64,000 nt of DNA from Vombatus ursinus. Lineage: Eukaryota; Chordata; Mammalia; Diprotodontia; Vombatidae. Where the stretch lies: assembly GCF_900497805.2 (NCBI RefSeq), contig NW_020944351.1, forward strand, positions 3,457,055 to 3,521,054. Direction: 5' to 3'. Below, one piece after another: positions 32,291 to 43,689 of the stretch (position 1 is its first letter; the number at the start of each line of letters is the position of its first letter). The notes beneath the pieces are model-generated. The model was not told where the DNA came from, made no database searches, and saw only the letters and a list, made by a program, of their open reading frames with translations. Made by a program: the position numbers and the translations under genes.

Positions 32291-32449
32291 ACCTTAGGGA
32301 CGACTTCTCAGGCACGTCAAAAGGCGACCCTAACCCTCAGAGCCTTCTTCAGGGCCTCCTGCCCTGAGTGGCTGTGAGAATCAGGGAAAAGGAAGATTCT
32401 GAAATCCTTTAACTTCTGAGAGGCAAGGCCTCCAGGAAAATGGCCAGGA

Positions 32450-32745
32450 ATAACAACGGTAGCCCTCATTCCTACAGAATCCTAAAGGTTACAAAGTGCT
32501 TTTATCCCAAAATCCCTAGGAGACAGGCTAGGAAGGGTTCGAACCCTCATTTTTTTTGACATGAGAGCTAATTGAGACTAAGAGAGGAGGAGGAATTTTC
32601 CTGGAAGGTCATGGAATCATAGAGTTGCAAGGGATCTCTCATCTTTTACCAGCCAGAGGAGTAAGCTGAGGCCCAGGGAGAGGAAAGGATGTGGACCAAG
32701 GTTAATGTGCACAAAAGCCAGGACTTGACCCCAAGCCATTTGACT
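32450..32745 (-). repeat. MIR SINE plus MIR/THER SINE
   Basis: First copy 32450-32610 ('ggttacaaagtgcttttatc'). Second 32611-32745 ('gaatcatagagttgcaaggg', 'agtaagctgaggcccaggga'). Confidence 0.65.
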
Positions 32746-32865
32746 TCTATGAAGGCTTGTTTTTACTGTTCTCTTATTTCCAGCACTAATTCACACATAG
32801 CCACAGGGCTAATCAATTTCAGAGCCTGTACCTGAACCCTTTGCACTATCATCATCTCTTAGACA

Positions 32866-33061
32866 TAGGGGTAGGGGAACCTGCAGCCTCGAGGCAACAT
32901 ATGGCCCTGTAGGTCCTCAAGTATGGCCCTTTGATTGAATCCACGCTTCACAGAACAAACTCCCTAAAATAAAAGGATTTGTTCTATAAAACTTGGACTC
33001 GGTCAAAGGGCTGCACTTGAGGACTTAGAGAGCCCCATGTGGCCTCGAGTCCCCATCCCTG
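32866..33061. mobile_element. Palindromic hAT MITE (CAGGGGTGGGGAACC family), 196 bp
   Basis: Left end 'taggggtaggggaacctgc', right end 'gtccccatccctg'. The two halves are inverted copies around the AT-rich middle at about 32965-32975 (cttcacagaacaaa against tttgttctataaaact). Putative 8-bp flanks cttagaca and tttagagt are diverged. Confidence 0.75.
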
Positions 33062-33064
33062 TTT

Positions 33065-33340
33065 AGAGTCACAGCTCTCAAGCTAGAAGGGACTTCAGGG
33101 ATTCATCTAGTCCAATCCTCTCATTTAACAGAGGGGGAAACTGAGGCCCAGGGGAGTGAAGTGCCTTGTCCAGGGTCACATTTAGGATCCTTGATCCAGA
33201 GCTGGCAGGGACCTCAAAGATCATCTTTTATAACCCCCTCATTTAACAGATAAAGAAACTGAAGCCCAAGTCCACACAGCAGGAGGGGCAGAGGATCCAA
33301 ATCCTCTGACTCTGGAGTGAATACTTTTTCCACTAGCACA
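33065..33340 (-). repeat. Two adjacent MIR/THER-type SINEs
   Basis: 33065-33180: 'aagctagaagggacttcagg', 'gggggaaactgaggcccagg'. 33181-33340: 'gagctggcagggacctcaaa', 'agataaagaaactgaagccc'. Confidence 0.75.
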
Positions 33341-33607
33341 CTCTGTCTCCCTCTATACCATGACACCTCTTAGAAACGGAAGAGAAGCATGTTTTTTTTT
33401 CTGTCCATCAGCTTGGATTCTTCAAAGTCTCCAGGTATTATGCTCATTTAAGTTATTATTTCCTCTGTTGCTTTGAAAAGGAAATTTGGTCCATTTGCCT
33501 TCATTTTCCCAAAGCAAAGCACTCCAGCTCTGCTGAATACTAGAGCTCGTTCGTCATAGTGTCTATGGAGACACAGTTGAATGAAACAAATCTTAGTCAA
33601 CTTAGAA

Positions 33608-33668
33608 AATCCACTAGACTCAAAGCTCCTTGAGGGCAGGCCCATGTCATTTGTCTTTGTATCTACCC
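33608..33668 (+). repeat. L2 LINE 3'-tail scrap
   Basis: 'tagactcaaagctccttgag' and 'ttgtctttgtatctacccca'. Confidence 0.65.
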
Positions 33669-33900
33669 CAGTGAGAGAGAGCCTGCTGTAGGATATAGAG
33701 ACTTGAGTTCAAAGTCAGGAAGATCTGACTTTCTTCTAATTCCACTTCTGATGCATACTGGCTATGTGACCCTGGTCAAGTCATTTAACTTCTCCACATT
33801 CCAGGACTTTAAGTTGCAGAGAAGGTGCTGACCTGTACTGAGAAAAGAAGTTTCCTCTTCTAAAGTGTCTTTATACCAGTGAAACCATGAGTCCAATCCA
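33669..33900 (+). repeat. Marsupial tRNA-derived SINE
   Basis: 'ctggctatgtgaccctggtc', 'ttaagttgcagagaaggtgc', 'ctttataccagtgaaaccat'. Same family as 36015-36250. Confidence 0.65.
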
Positions 33901-34218
33901 AAAAAAAAACCAAAACAAAACTCTATTCCACCTTCTAGTGCTTCTAGCCTTGCACATAGTAGGTATTCAAATCACTCTCAAAGGAATTCCTTTTGTTCAA
34001 CAGCTTTTTAGTAGAACGTGGCTCCAGAAGAAGCCCTATTTCTAAGCTATGAGACATCCTGAGCCTCAAAGATTCTTACTTGGACAACTGTTGTATGCTG
34101 TGTCCCAGACAGAGAAGTCTGAGCGCTGGCAAATAGGAGAGCCAGGATTGGAAGGTGTGCTAGACTTTGAGTTTGGAGGGGCTTTGGTTCAAATCCCCTT
34201 ATGGATTATGGAGTCTTA

Positions 34219-34268
34219 TCTCTCCAACTAGATTGCATGCTACTCAAGAGATCCTGTCTTTTCCATAA
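34219..34268 (+). repeat. 50-bp near-identical repeat, copy A
   Basis: Begins tctctccaactagattgc. It matches 35945-35994 at 49 of 50 bases. Probably an L2 tail piece, but the shared non-consensus bases suggest duplication. Confidence 0.7.
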
Positions 34269-34274
34269 TCCTCC

Positions 34275-34452
34275 AACACTTATCTGTGTGACCATGAGCA
34301 AGGCAGTTAACCTCTCTGAGCCTCAGTTTCCTCATCTGTAAAATGGGGATCATAATAGCAGCAGCACTGATCTCCCAAGGTGGTTGTGAAGCTCAGTGGA
34401 GATATTAGATGGAAAGTGCTTTGTAAACCTTAAAATACTATATAAATGTCAC
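34275..34452 (+). repeat. MIR SINE
   Basis: 'tgagcctcagtttcctcatc', 'atggggatcataatagcagc', 'gtgctttgtaaaccttaaaa'. Confidence 0.8.
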
Positions 34453-34640
34453 AAACCACAGAATCTGCGTGTTGGAAGGGGCCCCAGTAGCCATCTGTTC
34501 CAACTCATCCGTGAAAACAATCCCTACTGTAACACACCTAACAAACAGTCGCTGTCCAGCCATTGCTTGAAGAGCTCCAAGGAAGTCCTGTTTGCTAACT
34601 CTTAACCATTAGGAAGTTTCTCCTGACATCAAGTCAAAGT
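34453..34640 (+). repeat. CR1/L3 LINE fragment
   Basis: 'gttggaaggggccccagtag', 'ccattgcttgaagagctcca', 'aaccattaggaagtttctcc'. Confidence 0.65.
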
Positions 34641-35420
34641 GTCTTTCAGCTTTCAGTCTTGGGCTGCTAGGATCTTAATTGCATTGCTGATTGCCTTCCT
34701 TCAAGGTGATCTGACACATGGGGTCGCTTCCATTGGCCCTAAATGGCTCTCCACATTTCAGCAAGCAGATATGGCTACCTGCCTATTTGGAAATGGGGCT
34801 ATTTCCAGGGATGGAAGTCTAGCTATGTATTTTTGAAATTACTTTTCATGCCTTCTACCTCCTGAAGAATAGAGACTAGGGATTACCTTCCCAACTGCTG
34901 TGATATTCTAAAGCTCAGAAATGGAGAGAGGATGGTTAAAACCTCCCTCCTCTCCCTACCCCTAAATTTCATGATATTTTTTAATCTTCCTGCCTCCTCT
35001 CCTCTCTGTTAAGAGCAGCTCATGAGCTGTGGAGGATGTTTTAAGACATGCCTCACTGAGAAGCCTCTTATCTGAGATTAGGAATAAACCTCATCTATCC
35101 ATTTATGTGCATATGCTAAAATGCAGAGGGGGAAGCAATATGCTCCCCATCCATTTTAGCCTTTTCCTGGCTTTGTTTTTATCCCGCCCTTACTGGCCAG
35201 ATTCAATACTGATCGATGATTTCCCTCAGGCTGTTGCCCCTACTTAGAGTGACCTTCTCAAGTCTCTCTACCAAATCCATGCCTATCTTCATACCCCCAC
35301 CCCTGGAATTGGGAGCTCTGCTCTCTCTGAATTTCTATAGTGCTTGAAATGGATACCACACAGTCTAGGGACTGTTGAGAGATGATCTTATATTATTCTT
35401 TTGTAATCAATGTTGAACCC
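34641..35420. other. Unassigned sequence
   Basis: No gene or repeat family recognised. Confidence 0.4.
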
Positions 35421-35506
35421 TAGACAGTCACAAATAAGAGAGCCATTGAAATGGAGAATGAACCCCAAAAAAGGGAAGTGACTTGCTCACCATAACAAAG
35501 CAAATG

Positions 35507-35670
35507 GGGGGGTGCAGCTAGGTGGCACAGTGGATAGAGCACCGGCCCTGAAGTCCAGAGGACCTGAGTTCAAATCCGGCCTCAGACCAAACACTTGACA
35601 CTTACTAGCTGTGTGACCCTGGGCAAGTCACTTAACCCCAATTGCCTAAAAAAAAAAAAAAAAAAAAAAA
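35507..35670 (+). repeat. WSINE/SINE1-type SINE, full length and young
   Basis: From 'gtgcagctaggtggcacag' through 'gagttcaaatccggcctcag' and 'gtcacttaaccccaattgcc' to a pure run of 23 A. Target duplications of 13 bp (aacaaagcaaatg) lie at 35494-35506 and 35669-35681. Confidence 0.95.
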
Positions 35671-35694
35671 CAAAGCAAATGAGTGGCAGAGTAT

Positions 35695-35895
35695 CTGAAG
35701 CGATATGGTAGAAAGAACACTTGCATTGGGGTCAAGAAGTCCTGAAGTCAAATTCTACCTCATACACTCACTAGCTGGGTGACACTGGGCAAGTCCCTTC
35801 CCTCCCCTGGGCCTCAGTCTCCTCCTCTATAAAACAAGGAGGTTGAACTAGATGACCTCTGAGGTCCCTTCCAGTTCTAGAGTTCATGATCTCTC
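35695..35895 (+). repeat. MIR/THER-type SINE
   Basis: 'cttgcattggggtcaagaag', 'gcctcagtctcctcctctat', 'gatgacctctgaggtccctt'. Confidence 0.8.
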
Positions 35896-35944
35896 CCTGT
35901 CAAAAAGCCTCTTCCAAAGTACTACCAGGTTGTTCACGGTCTTC

Positions 35945-35994
35945 TCTCTCCAACTAGATTGCATGCTACTCAAGAAATCCTGTCTTTTCCATAA
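35945..35994 (+). repeat. 50-bp near-identical repeat, copy B
   Basis: One mismatch (gaaatcc for gagatcc) against 34219-34268; similarity runs a few bases further upstream (gtctt). Confidence 0.7.
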
Positions 35995-36014
35995 CTTACC
36001 TGTAATTTCAAAGG

Positions 36015-36250
36015 CCCTGTTGCTCAGTGGATAGAGAGATGTCCTTGGAGTTGAGAAGCCATAGGTTCAAATCCTCCCTCTGACACATATTGGCTATGTG
36101 ATCCTGGCCCAGTCACCTCCTTCTTTGTGGCTCAGAAAGCTCTCTGAGACTCTAAGTTACAAAGTAAGGGCTCACATCGGTAAAGGGAGTTTTCTCATCT
36201 GAGATTTCCCTATACTAGTGAAATCACAGGCCCAGTGCTATCTCATCTCT
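36015..36250 (+). repeat. Marsupial tRNA-derived SINE, near full length
   Basis: 'gctcagtggatagagagatg', 'caaatcctccctctgacaca', 'gactctaagttacaaagtaa', 'ctatactagtgaaatcacag'. Confidence 0.7.
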
Positions 36251-36469
36251 AATATTGGTATTTCAAACCCAGAGACAGCCCCCTGCCCTTGTGATCCTCT
36301 CCTTATCTGTTCCCTTCTCTCTAGTTCTCATTGTCCCCCCTCTGTAAAACGAAGGCTCAGGCAGTAAATGTAAAATGATGCATTCCAGCCCTGGTGTACG
36401 TGATCTTGTCTATAAGTGAGAGCTGCACTGGGCATTGTCAGATCTGAGGAAGGAAAGCTCATTTTGTTT

Positions 36470-36570
36470 TTCTTCTTTTTTTTTTAAATTTATGGAATAA
36501 AACAAGCATTTCCATAACATAGTATAATAAAAAAGATGATTGTACACAAAACTGCAAGATCAGGAAGAGC
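36470..36570 (-). repeat. Marsupial L1 3'-end fragment
   Basis: 'aatttatggaataaaacaag' and 'tataataaaaaagatgattg' after a T run; I recognise this as a common marsupial LINE-1 3' end in antisense. Confidence 0.5.
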
Positions 36571-36659
36571 TTTGGGGAGAGTAGTTCTGGGAATGAGACT
36601 CTTGTTTATATGTATGAACTCTACATGGATTGACACATGGAGTTACCTTCTATACATTC

Positions 36660-36850
36660 GGTATCATAGAGGTAGAGCTCAGTGGGACTCAGAGGTCATC
36701 TTGTCTGAGCCCCTCATTTTAATGAGGAAAACGATAAAACCCTGAGAGAGGTGAAGACCACAAGGTGAAGGCCCGATACCACAAAGTAGAAGATCCAGGA
36801 TCCAAATCCAAGTCTGCTGGCCCCCAATACACTCCCCATTCTGCAGCATC
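36660..36850 (-). repeat. MIR/THER-type SINE
   Basis: 'catagaggtagagctcagtg', 'atgaggaaaacgataaaacc', 'ggatccaaatccaagtctgc'. Confidence 0.6.
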
Positions 36851-37423
36851 ACCTCTAGATGAGTTTGGGAGACATCAAACATATGAATATCTTCTTTCCC
36901 ACTTTGCACATTTTCCCTAGAGGGAATATTGGCTAAGTGAGCCAGGGCTCTCTCTAGATTCAGAACTGCACAGGCCCTGTACAAACCTGAAAAAAAAACC
37001 CATTATTCAGGGGCCACCACAGGATAGACAGGAGACAAAGTTTTCCTTCATCCTGGCTTTATGGTTGCCTAGAACTCTTTGATCCACGTTTATTTTGGGC
37101 AAATATAAGAAGTCGAAAGAAATATTTTTATAACCCCAGCAGAGTGAGGATGGATTTGAGCTTCTCAAAATCAAAAGCCTTTCCACAAAAGTTATTGTTT
37201 TAAAACCCGGAAGTTGAAAAAAAAAAAAACAGGGTGTGGGGAGTAGGGGAGGCAGGACTGGCCTTTTAGAAACCATGGTAACCTTTCATCATTTTCAAGG
37301 TAGAGGAAAGCGATAAAAGCAACTCAGTGGGAGATGTCTTTCTCCCTCTCACTCCTGAGGAATGTCAGGGCTGCAGAGCTGGGTTCTAATAAATGAACAT
37401 AGATAGACCTTTCTCTTTTTTCA
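36851..37423. other. Unassigned sequence
   Basis: Nothing recognised except an A run near 37216. Confidence 0.4.
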
Positions 37424-37605
37424 ATCTAGAAGGGCCCCTTAGGGACCATCAAGGCCCAATGCCCCAATTTTTCAGACATGGAAACAGAGGTCCAGGGAGA
37501 AGTGATGTGACCAAGGTCATGCCATGAATGAGTGGAAGGTCAGAGATTAAAACTCAGTTCTCCTGAGAATCCATTCTCTCTCTTTCCCACCATATGTCAT
37601 GGCTC
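37424..37605 (-). repeat. MIR/THER-type SINE
   Basis: 'ctagaagggccccttaggga', 'catggaaacagaggtccagg'. Confidence 0.65.
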
Positions 37606-38106
37606 TGCAAAGCCATACCTAGGAATCTTTACACCCAGGGCAAATTCACTTAAAAACGGTTGGGGGTAGGGGGCAGAGGGGCAAAGCAAGGAGCAAGAGT
37701 CAAAGGATAGTCTGTTCCAGTCTTGTGGAGTTTCACAGGGAGAGAGGATGACCCCTCCCCCAAGAATCTGGCTCATGCTCCCCATCACTCATTCAATGGA
37801 TCCCAACCCTGCAACTCCTGGGAGGAGACTGGACGGGAAAGGTAGTAGGGAGAGGGGCATCGTTCTGGAAATGAGAAAGGCTGGTCTTAGGTGAGGGTTA
37901 CCATGGTGCTAGAGCCTGGACAGTATCAGCTTAGGGCTGAATAAAGGAGCAGGGACAGTCATTCTACCAAGTGGCAGAGGTCTGCTGTGGGGAGGCAGTA
38001 TGCCCCCTGATATCAATCACCTGGGCAGAGTTCTAGTCTTGCCACCTTGGTTATTGCTCTGGTGCTCTGCTCAAGAGCCATTCTCAACCAGTACCTTTAC
38101 CAGGTT
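37606..38106. other. Unassigned sequence
   Basis: No family recognised. Confidence 0.4.
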
Positions 38107-38116
38107 GAAACCAATT

Positions 38117-38363
38117 TTGTTGTTCAGTTGTTTTTCAGTTGTGTCTGACTCTTTATGACCCCATTTGGGGTTTTCTTGGCAAAGATACTGGAGTGGTTTG
38201 CCATTTCCTTCTCTAGTTCATTTTATAGATGAGGAAACTGAGGCAAACAAGGGTAAGTGACTTACTTGCCCAGAGTCACACAGCTAGTAAGTATCTGAGG
38301 CCAGATTTGAACTCAGCAAGAGGAGCCTGGTGTTCTGTCTACATTGTGCCACCTAGCTACCCT
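38117..38363 (-). repeat. MAR1-type SINE, full length
   Basis: 'gttgtgtctgactctttatg' to 'attgtgccacctagctaccc'. Target duplication gaaaccaatt (38107-38116) and gaatccaatt (38364-38373). Confidence 0.9.
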
Positions 38364-38384
38364 GAATCCAATTAGATTCAAACA

Positions 38385-40090
38385 AATCGTAAAGTTCCCA
38401 CTCTGTACCAAGCACTGCGCTCAGCAATACAAATACAGAAAATGAAACTGTTCCTGTTTCACTGGAATGATACAAATGGCAAGTACTTATGTAAATATTA
38501 GGTTTCATAAGAAGGAAGTGAATAAATACAAATCTATCGTAGAAAGTAGTTCAAGACAAGGTAGTTTGGGAGAAAGAGCGTTGGCAGATGGGAGAACAGG
38601 GAAGGCTTCGTGTAGAATATGATGTTTGAGTTGGGTTTGAAAAGAAGAGAAGGCCTGTCAAACATGGAGGGAGAGAGCAAGCGCCTTCCAAGTATGTGGG
38701 CTGGCCAGCGAGAAAGCACAGAGGCAGGAGCTGCTGTACCAGCCAGTTTGGCAGGAGGGGCGCTCATGTCCAATGAGGCTGAAAAGATAGGTTGGAGCCA
38801 GATGGTGCAGGGTTTTTAAAGCTACACAGAAAACTGTATATGTTCTCCTAGAGGTAATAGCAAGCCACTGGAGTCAGTTGAGTAGAGGAGTCATATGGCA
38901 AGCAATGAGTCTAAGGAAAATGACTTTGGCATCAGTGTGTAGGCTGGATTGGAGTGGGGAGAGACTTGAGGCAGTGAGGCCAGTTAGGAGGCGAGAGATG
39001 ATGAGGGCCTGGCCCCAGGTGGTAGCAGTGTGGATGGAGAGAAGGGGGTGCATTAGAGAAATGTTGTAAAGGAAAAAGGACAGGACCTTGGCCACTGATT
39101 GGTTATGTGGCATTCTGGAGGAGAGAGGAGGGGACAGCAGTGTCAAATGTAGCGGGTAGGGCAAGAGGAATGAGGACTGAGAAGACTACCAGATTTGGCC
39201 ATAAAGAAATCATTAATAACTTTAAAAAGAGCAGTTCCTTTTGAGTGATGAGGTCATAAGCCAGATTGCAAAGGGCTGAGTGAGTGAGTGAGAGGAGATG
39301 AAGGTGAGGCTGCAGGTGCAGCCTGCCTTTTTCAAGGAGCTTGGCTGAGAAAGGAAGGAGAGATATGATATAATTGCTTGAGGGGGAGGTAGGGTATAGT
39401 GGATGCCATTTAAGGATGAGGAAGATTTGGGCATGTTTGAAGGTGGTAGAGAATGAACAGGTAGGTAGGGAAGAGGTTGAAGACTCAATAGGAGGAGAGA
39501 ATGCAAGAAAAGACAGGAGGGGGATAGGATCAAGTGCACACATAGAGGTGGTGGCCTTGGCAAGAAAGGCCACCTCGTTTTCAGAGACAGGAGGAAAAGG
39601 GGAGAGAGTGGGAGATGATGTCATGGGCTTTTGAGATGAAGAGGAGTGAAGTAAGAGGTGAGATCCTTAGCTGATAGGGGGTGGGTGGGCGAGGCTTGAG
39701 GAGGGAAGCAAAGTTTGCATTAATTTCTGGGGGAGTAAGATAGGGGACCAGTTAGGGAAGAATAAAAAGGCCGCCTTACTGCAGTAAGGTCCCAACTGAG
39801 GTTGGATAACACGAGCCTGGGATCTCCTCCAGTTCTGCTCGGTAGTTTGTGAGAAGGAGCAGAGGAAGAAGATGGCGAGTGGAATCCAGGGCCAAGGGTG
39901 GGCAACGGAAGAGTGGGAAATAGGACAAGAGAGCAAGGGATGGTGAAGCAGGGGATGGTGTTGAGGTGACAGGCTAAAAAGGATTGGCAAGGAAGGAAAG
40001 CAAAGTCTAAGTGGGCATAATGAATAGCCTGAGAAAGTACTGAGAGGTAGCAGAGTGCCAAGCACTGGGCCTGAGCCCTCCTCTTCTGTC
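38385..40090 (-). repeat. L2 LINE, ORF2 3' half and 3' end
   Basis: Antisense. The 3' tail ('taccaagcactgcgctcagc') is followed by the C-terminal region ('ggttggagccagatggtgca') and the reverse-transcriptase region ('agcagtgtcaaatgtagcgg', about 39134). Minus-strand frames of 96-173 codons at 38874-39624 and 39667-40122 are its decayed ORF2. Confidence 0.8.
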
Positions 40091-40539
40091 CCACTAGTCA
40101 GGTAGCCTCTGATTCCTCTCACTTGTGAGCTGGCTCTGGTGGCAAGCCACCAAAAGCCCCCTAATGATCTGTCTGCTTCAGCTTACCTCTCCAAATAATC
40201 AACTGACTGAGAGACAGGCTCAGCCTCTGGAGACAATCAGACACTCTGGTGCCTACTTAGTTACTCCCTCCCTGAGAATAGATTTCTCACTTGTTTGGGC
40301 AAGAAAGATTTTTCAAAGGAACTATTGGAAACAGGGGATCCACCCAAGGAGTTACTCATAATGCCTATACACATGGAAGGGCCATCAGGAGCCCAGAGGT
40401 TTCCAAGAAACCTAATGAGAAGCTTTCCTGGGCAAGAGGCCATCACCCACCCCTGCCCCAGCTGAAACAGGCTTTATCAGATAGGAGCAGCAGTGATCAG
40501 CCAATCCTCAACCTCCACTCCATTGGAGAGATGACTCAT

Positions 40540-40640
40540 CAAGAGCCATGGAAGACAAAGGACATGACCAAGGTCACACTGTCAGTAAGTGGCAGGGCCC
40601 AGACTAAGAAGCTAAGACCCCTGACACTTGGCTCTCACTA
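40540..40640 (-). repeat. MIR-type SINE fragment
   Basis: 'gaccaaggtcacactgtcag' and 'taagtggcagggcccagact'. Confidence 0.55.
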
Positions 40641-40829
40641 TGTAACATGTGGAGAGGACCCAAACAATTGGGCTCACATGAACCAGATTTGGCAGGCGTT
40701 TTGAAGGGCTGATGTCAGTTGACTGTCTAGTTCCAAGTAAGACAGACTTGGACCTAGTAGGCTCAGCCAGTGGCTAGAACCTCCAAAAGGATTCTTCTCT
40801 GGGAGCCTAGTGAGGATTGCTTTCCTGTG

Positions 40830-41120
40830 GACATCTGCCATGTGACCAGAAGCAAGTCACTTCCCTCTTCTTTGGGCCTCTATAAAATGAGAGAGTTAGA
40901 CCAGATGATCTCTAAGGAACAGAGAGACAGACCCAGGGAGACCACAAGTCCCAACTCTGACTCATATCGGTTAAGTGATCCTGGGAAGTCATTTGACCAC
41001 TCAGTGTTCTAGGCAATTTTCCAAGACTAGAAATAGCAGAGAAGGTTCCAACCTGCATTGGAAGAGGGACTTTCCTTATTCAGGAGTTCCCTACACCAAA
41101 GAAATACAGTCTCTATTCCA
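40830..41120 (+). repeat. MIR/THER SINE tail and marsupial tRNA-derived SINE
   Basis: 40830-40925: 'gaccagaagcaagtcacttc', 'gttagaccagatgatctcta'. 40926-41120: 'ctgactcatatcggttaagt', 'cagagaaggttccaacctgc'. Confidence 0.6.
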
Positions 41121-41499
41121 CAATTCTACTGGCCCATCCACGTGCTGTCTGCTAACTCTACCTGGTTACAGAGCCATAGGCCACTTTCAATCAAAGAGAA
41201 TGGGATCCTGATGGGGTTCCAGCCTGTCCTTTATTGGCTGTCAGTCTGCTGGGATTGGGGCAGGGGGCAGGGAGGTGAGGACTGTGTGAAGATGGAATGC
41301 ATGTTTGGGTTCCACTCAATACCCTCGAGTTACCAAGCATGCAGATAGTCTGAGCCTGTTCTATCTTTGGTCTTTGTGAGACTGGCGCTGTCACTCAACC
41401 GAATTCAGCCACTTAGCACAAAGGGGCTATTTGGTGATAGCTCTGATCATGGAGGGGGAAGTCTGGTGTGCTCCTGGGGGCAGGAAGAAGGGTTCATAG
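41121..41499. other. Unassigned sequence
   Basis: No repeat or gene recognised. Confidence 0.4.
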
Positions 41500-41880
41500 G
41501 ATTATGTCAGAGCTGGAAGAGACTTAGCTAGAGGAAAAAAGAATTAGAGCTAGAAGAGACCTTAGGCTAGAAAATTAGGGGTTCTTAAACTTTCATCTGT
41601 CCTGAACCCCCCATGGCAGGCTGGTAAAGCCTATGGACCCCTTCTCAGAATAATGTTACTAAAATATACAATAAAATACATAGGATTACAAAGAAAACCA
41701 AAAGCTAGTGAAAATATTGATGTAATTTTTTTTTTCCAACCAAATTCATGGACCTCTGGAAATCTATCCCCAATCCCCTTGAGGGTCTGTGGCCCCAGCT
41801 TAAAAATTCCTATGCTAGTCTGACTCTCTAATTTTACAGATGAAGAAACTGAGGCCCAGTGAAGGGTCTTGCCCATGATA
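41500..41880 (-). repeat. MIR/THER-type SINE split by an hAT element
   Basis: 'gagctagaagagaccttagg' to 41575; resumes at 41813 with 'ctctaattttacagatgaag' and 'actgaggcccagtgaagg'. Confidence 0.65.
41576..41812. mobile_element. Non-autonomous hAT element (CAGGGGTTCTTAA family)
   Basis: Left 'taggggttcttaaac', right 'gcttaaaaattccta'; interior 'catggacctctggaaatcta' is shared with the copy at 49283-49489. Sits inside a SINE. Confidence 0.65.
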
Positions 41881-41884
41881 ACCC

Positions 41885-42045
41885 ATGGCATCACAAATTG
41901 ACAACTTGCAGAGACTTTAGAGGCCATCCATCCAATCCAATCTCCTCGTTTTATACATGAGGACACTGAGGCTTCGAGAAAGGGAAGGCCCTGACCAAGA
42001 TCACAAAAGTAGGAAGTAGCAAAGGAGGCAGCTCGGTGTCCTCTC
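41885..42045 (-). repeat. MIR/THER-type SINE
   Basis: 'gagactttagaggccatcca', 'acatgaggacactgaggctt'. Confidence 0.65.
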
Positions 42046-42194
42046 CCCATCACCTAAAGAAGCCTGAAGAAAAAAAGAATGAGTCTAACTCTTCAGACAA
42101 GCAAGGCAGCTCTGTGTGTTGGGCTCCGCTTTCCCCTCGCTCTGTTCCATTCCCTTACCTACCATCGCTGAGCTAGGAAGAGAGAAGATGGGGA

Positions 42195-42480
42195 TGCTCT
42201 TAGAGTCCCAGACTCTTGGCATCTAAAGAGACCTTCAGAGGCCATCTAGCCCACCCCATCCCTGACCAAGAACCCCCTCTATGACATCTGATGCAAATGT
42301 TCAGCCAACCTCCACCTGAAACTCTCCAAAGAGGTGGGGAGCTCATGCAGATGTCCTGGGGAAGCGCATTTGTTCATTCTGTCACGTCTCTCTGTTGCCT
42401 ACTTCCCTGGAACTCTTCTATCCAAGGCCTGCCCTTTGGGGTCAAGCTGAGCCCTTGTCTACAGGGAATGGCAAACCCTC
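42195..42480 (+). repeat. CR1/L3 LINE fragment
   Basis: 'agaccttcagaggccatcta', 'gatgcaaatgttcagccaac', 'gaggtggggagctcatgcag'. Confidence 0.55.
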
Positions 42481-42549
42481 TGGAAAGGCTGGCAAACAAC
42501 ACAGGCCCTATAAATAAGAGAACAGAGCCTGCCCCGAGCCAGATCATGA

Positions 42550-42740
42550 ACTCAGCATGGCACAGTGGAAAGAATACTCGATTTGGAGTCAGAGGACAGG
42601 AGTTTGAATCCTGGCTCTGCCATGTATTACCTACATGACTTTGGACAAGTCGCTCAACCTCTAGGGACCTCAGTTTCCTTATCCGTAAATTGAAGAACAA
42701 GCGTTAGATCTTGAAGGCCCCTTCCAGCTCTAATCTCAAA
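42550..42740 (+). repeat. MIR/THER-type SINE, full length
   Basis: 'gcacagtggaaagaatactc', 'tcctggctctgccatgtatt', 'ggccccttccagctctaatc'. Confidence 0.8.
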
Positions 42741-42929
42741 TGACTTTGCCTTTGCTGATACTGGCAACCACCCACTTCTTGCTCGAACAACTCATTCATT
42801 CTCAGAGAGGAGGGACTCAAAGTGGCGGATTTGCGTTTCTAAAGCCCGAAGAACAGGGTAATTCTTAGCACAAAGATTTAAACTGCTAAAAATGGGATTG
42901 GTTGGGCCCTCCTGGAGATTTGAGGATAG

Positions 42930-43086
42930 GGTGCTGTGTGACCCTGGGCAAGTCACTTACCCCTGTTTGCCTCAGTTTCCTCATCTGTAAAATGAGCTGG
43001 AGAAGGAAATGGCAAACCACTCCAGGAACTCTACCAAGAAAACCCCAAATGGGATCACAAAGACTGCAACACGGCTGAACAACAGC
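42930..43086 (+). repeat. MAR1-type SINE, 5'-truncated
   Basis: Starts inside the box B region ('gtgtgaccctgggcaagtca') and keeps 'gagctggagaaggaaatggc' and 'aaaaccccaaatgggatcac'. Confidence 0.85.
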
Positions 43087-43689
43087 TGGTCCTGTGCTCC
43101 ATGCTAATATAAAGAAAAGAGCACTAGACTTAAGTTAATGCAAAGATTAGAAAGCAGACTACATGAGGATCAGTCTCCTTCCCTGAAGGAGAGCATTCTT
43201 TCCTTCCATTCTCATTAAATGGGGGAGCAGGTTGCCATTGAAATGCTTCTTTGCAAAGAGTTAAGTAAACTGGAGTCCCTCAAGTCACTTGCACAGGTTT
43301 GGAACATTCCTGTCATGGCAGTCAATGAATGGATGCTCCTGACATCATGGCTAGATTCCTTTGGAACACTGGGAAGCATCTGTTCCTTTCTTATTTTATT
43401 AATAAAAAAATCAAAACAGAAACAACTGAACATGAAATGATGGGGATGCCAGTTTGTTTTCATTCTGGGACATTTTAAACGGAGGCCTTTTGCCTCTTGG
43501 ATGGCTTAGCCTTTCAGATCTCTGTTTTCGGAAAGTCAAAATGGTAACATGTGTTTCCAAAACTTGCCCTGTGCATTTAACCACTGCCCTTATCCAAAGG
43601 AATAAGGCATTTGGGGGCAACCCTTTCCATAAACACATCATTCTTAGGTGTCATGCAGAAATTTTGTTTGAGGCTGTGAAGCATTTGAC
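43087..43689. other. Unassigned, possibly unique sequence
   Basis: No repeat recognised. Short overlapping open frames on both strands lack any known feature. Confidence 0.4.

Noticed and set aside
39103-39624. 173-codon open frame on the minus strand
   Set aside because: It is a decayed stretch of L2 ORF2 within the antisense L2 at 38385-40090, not a host gene.
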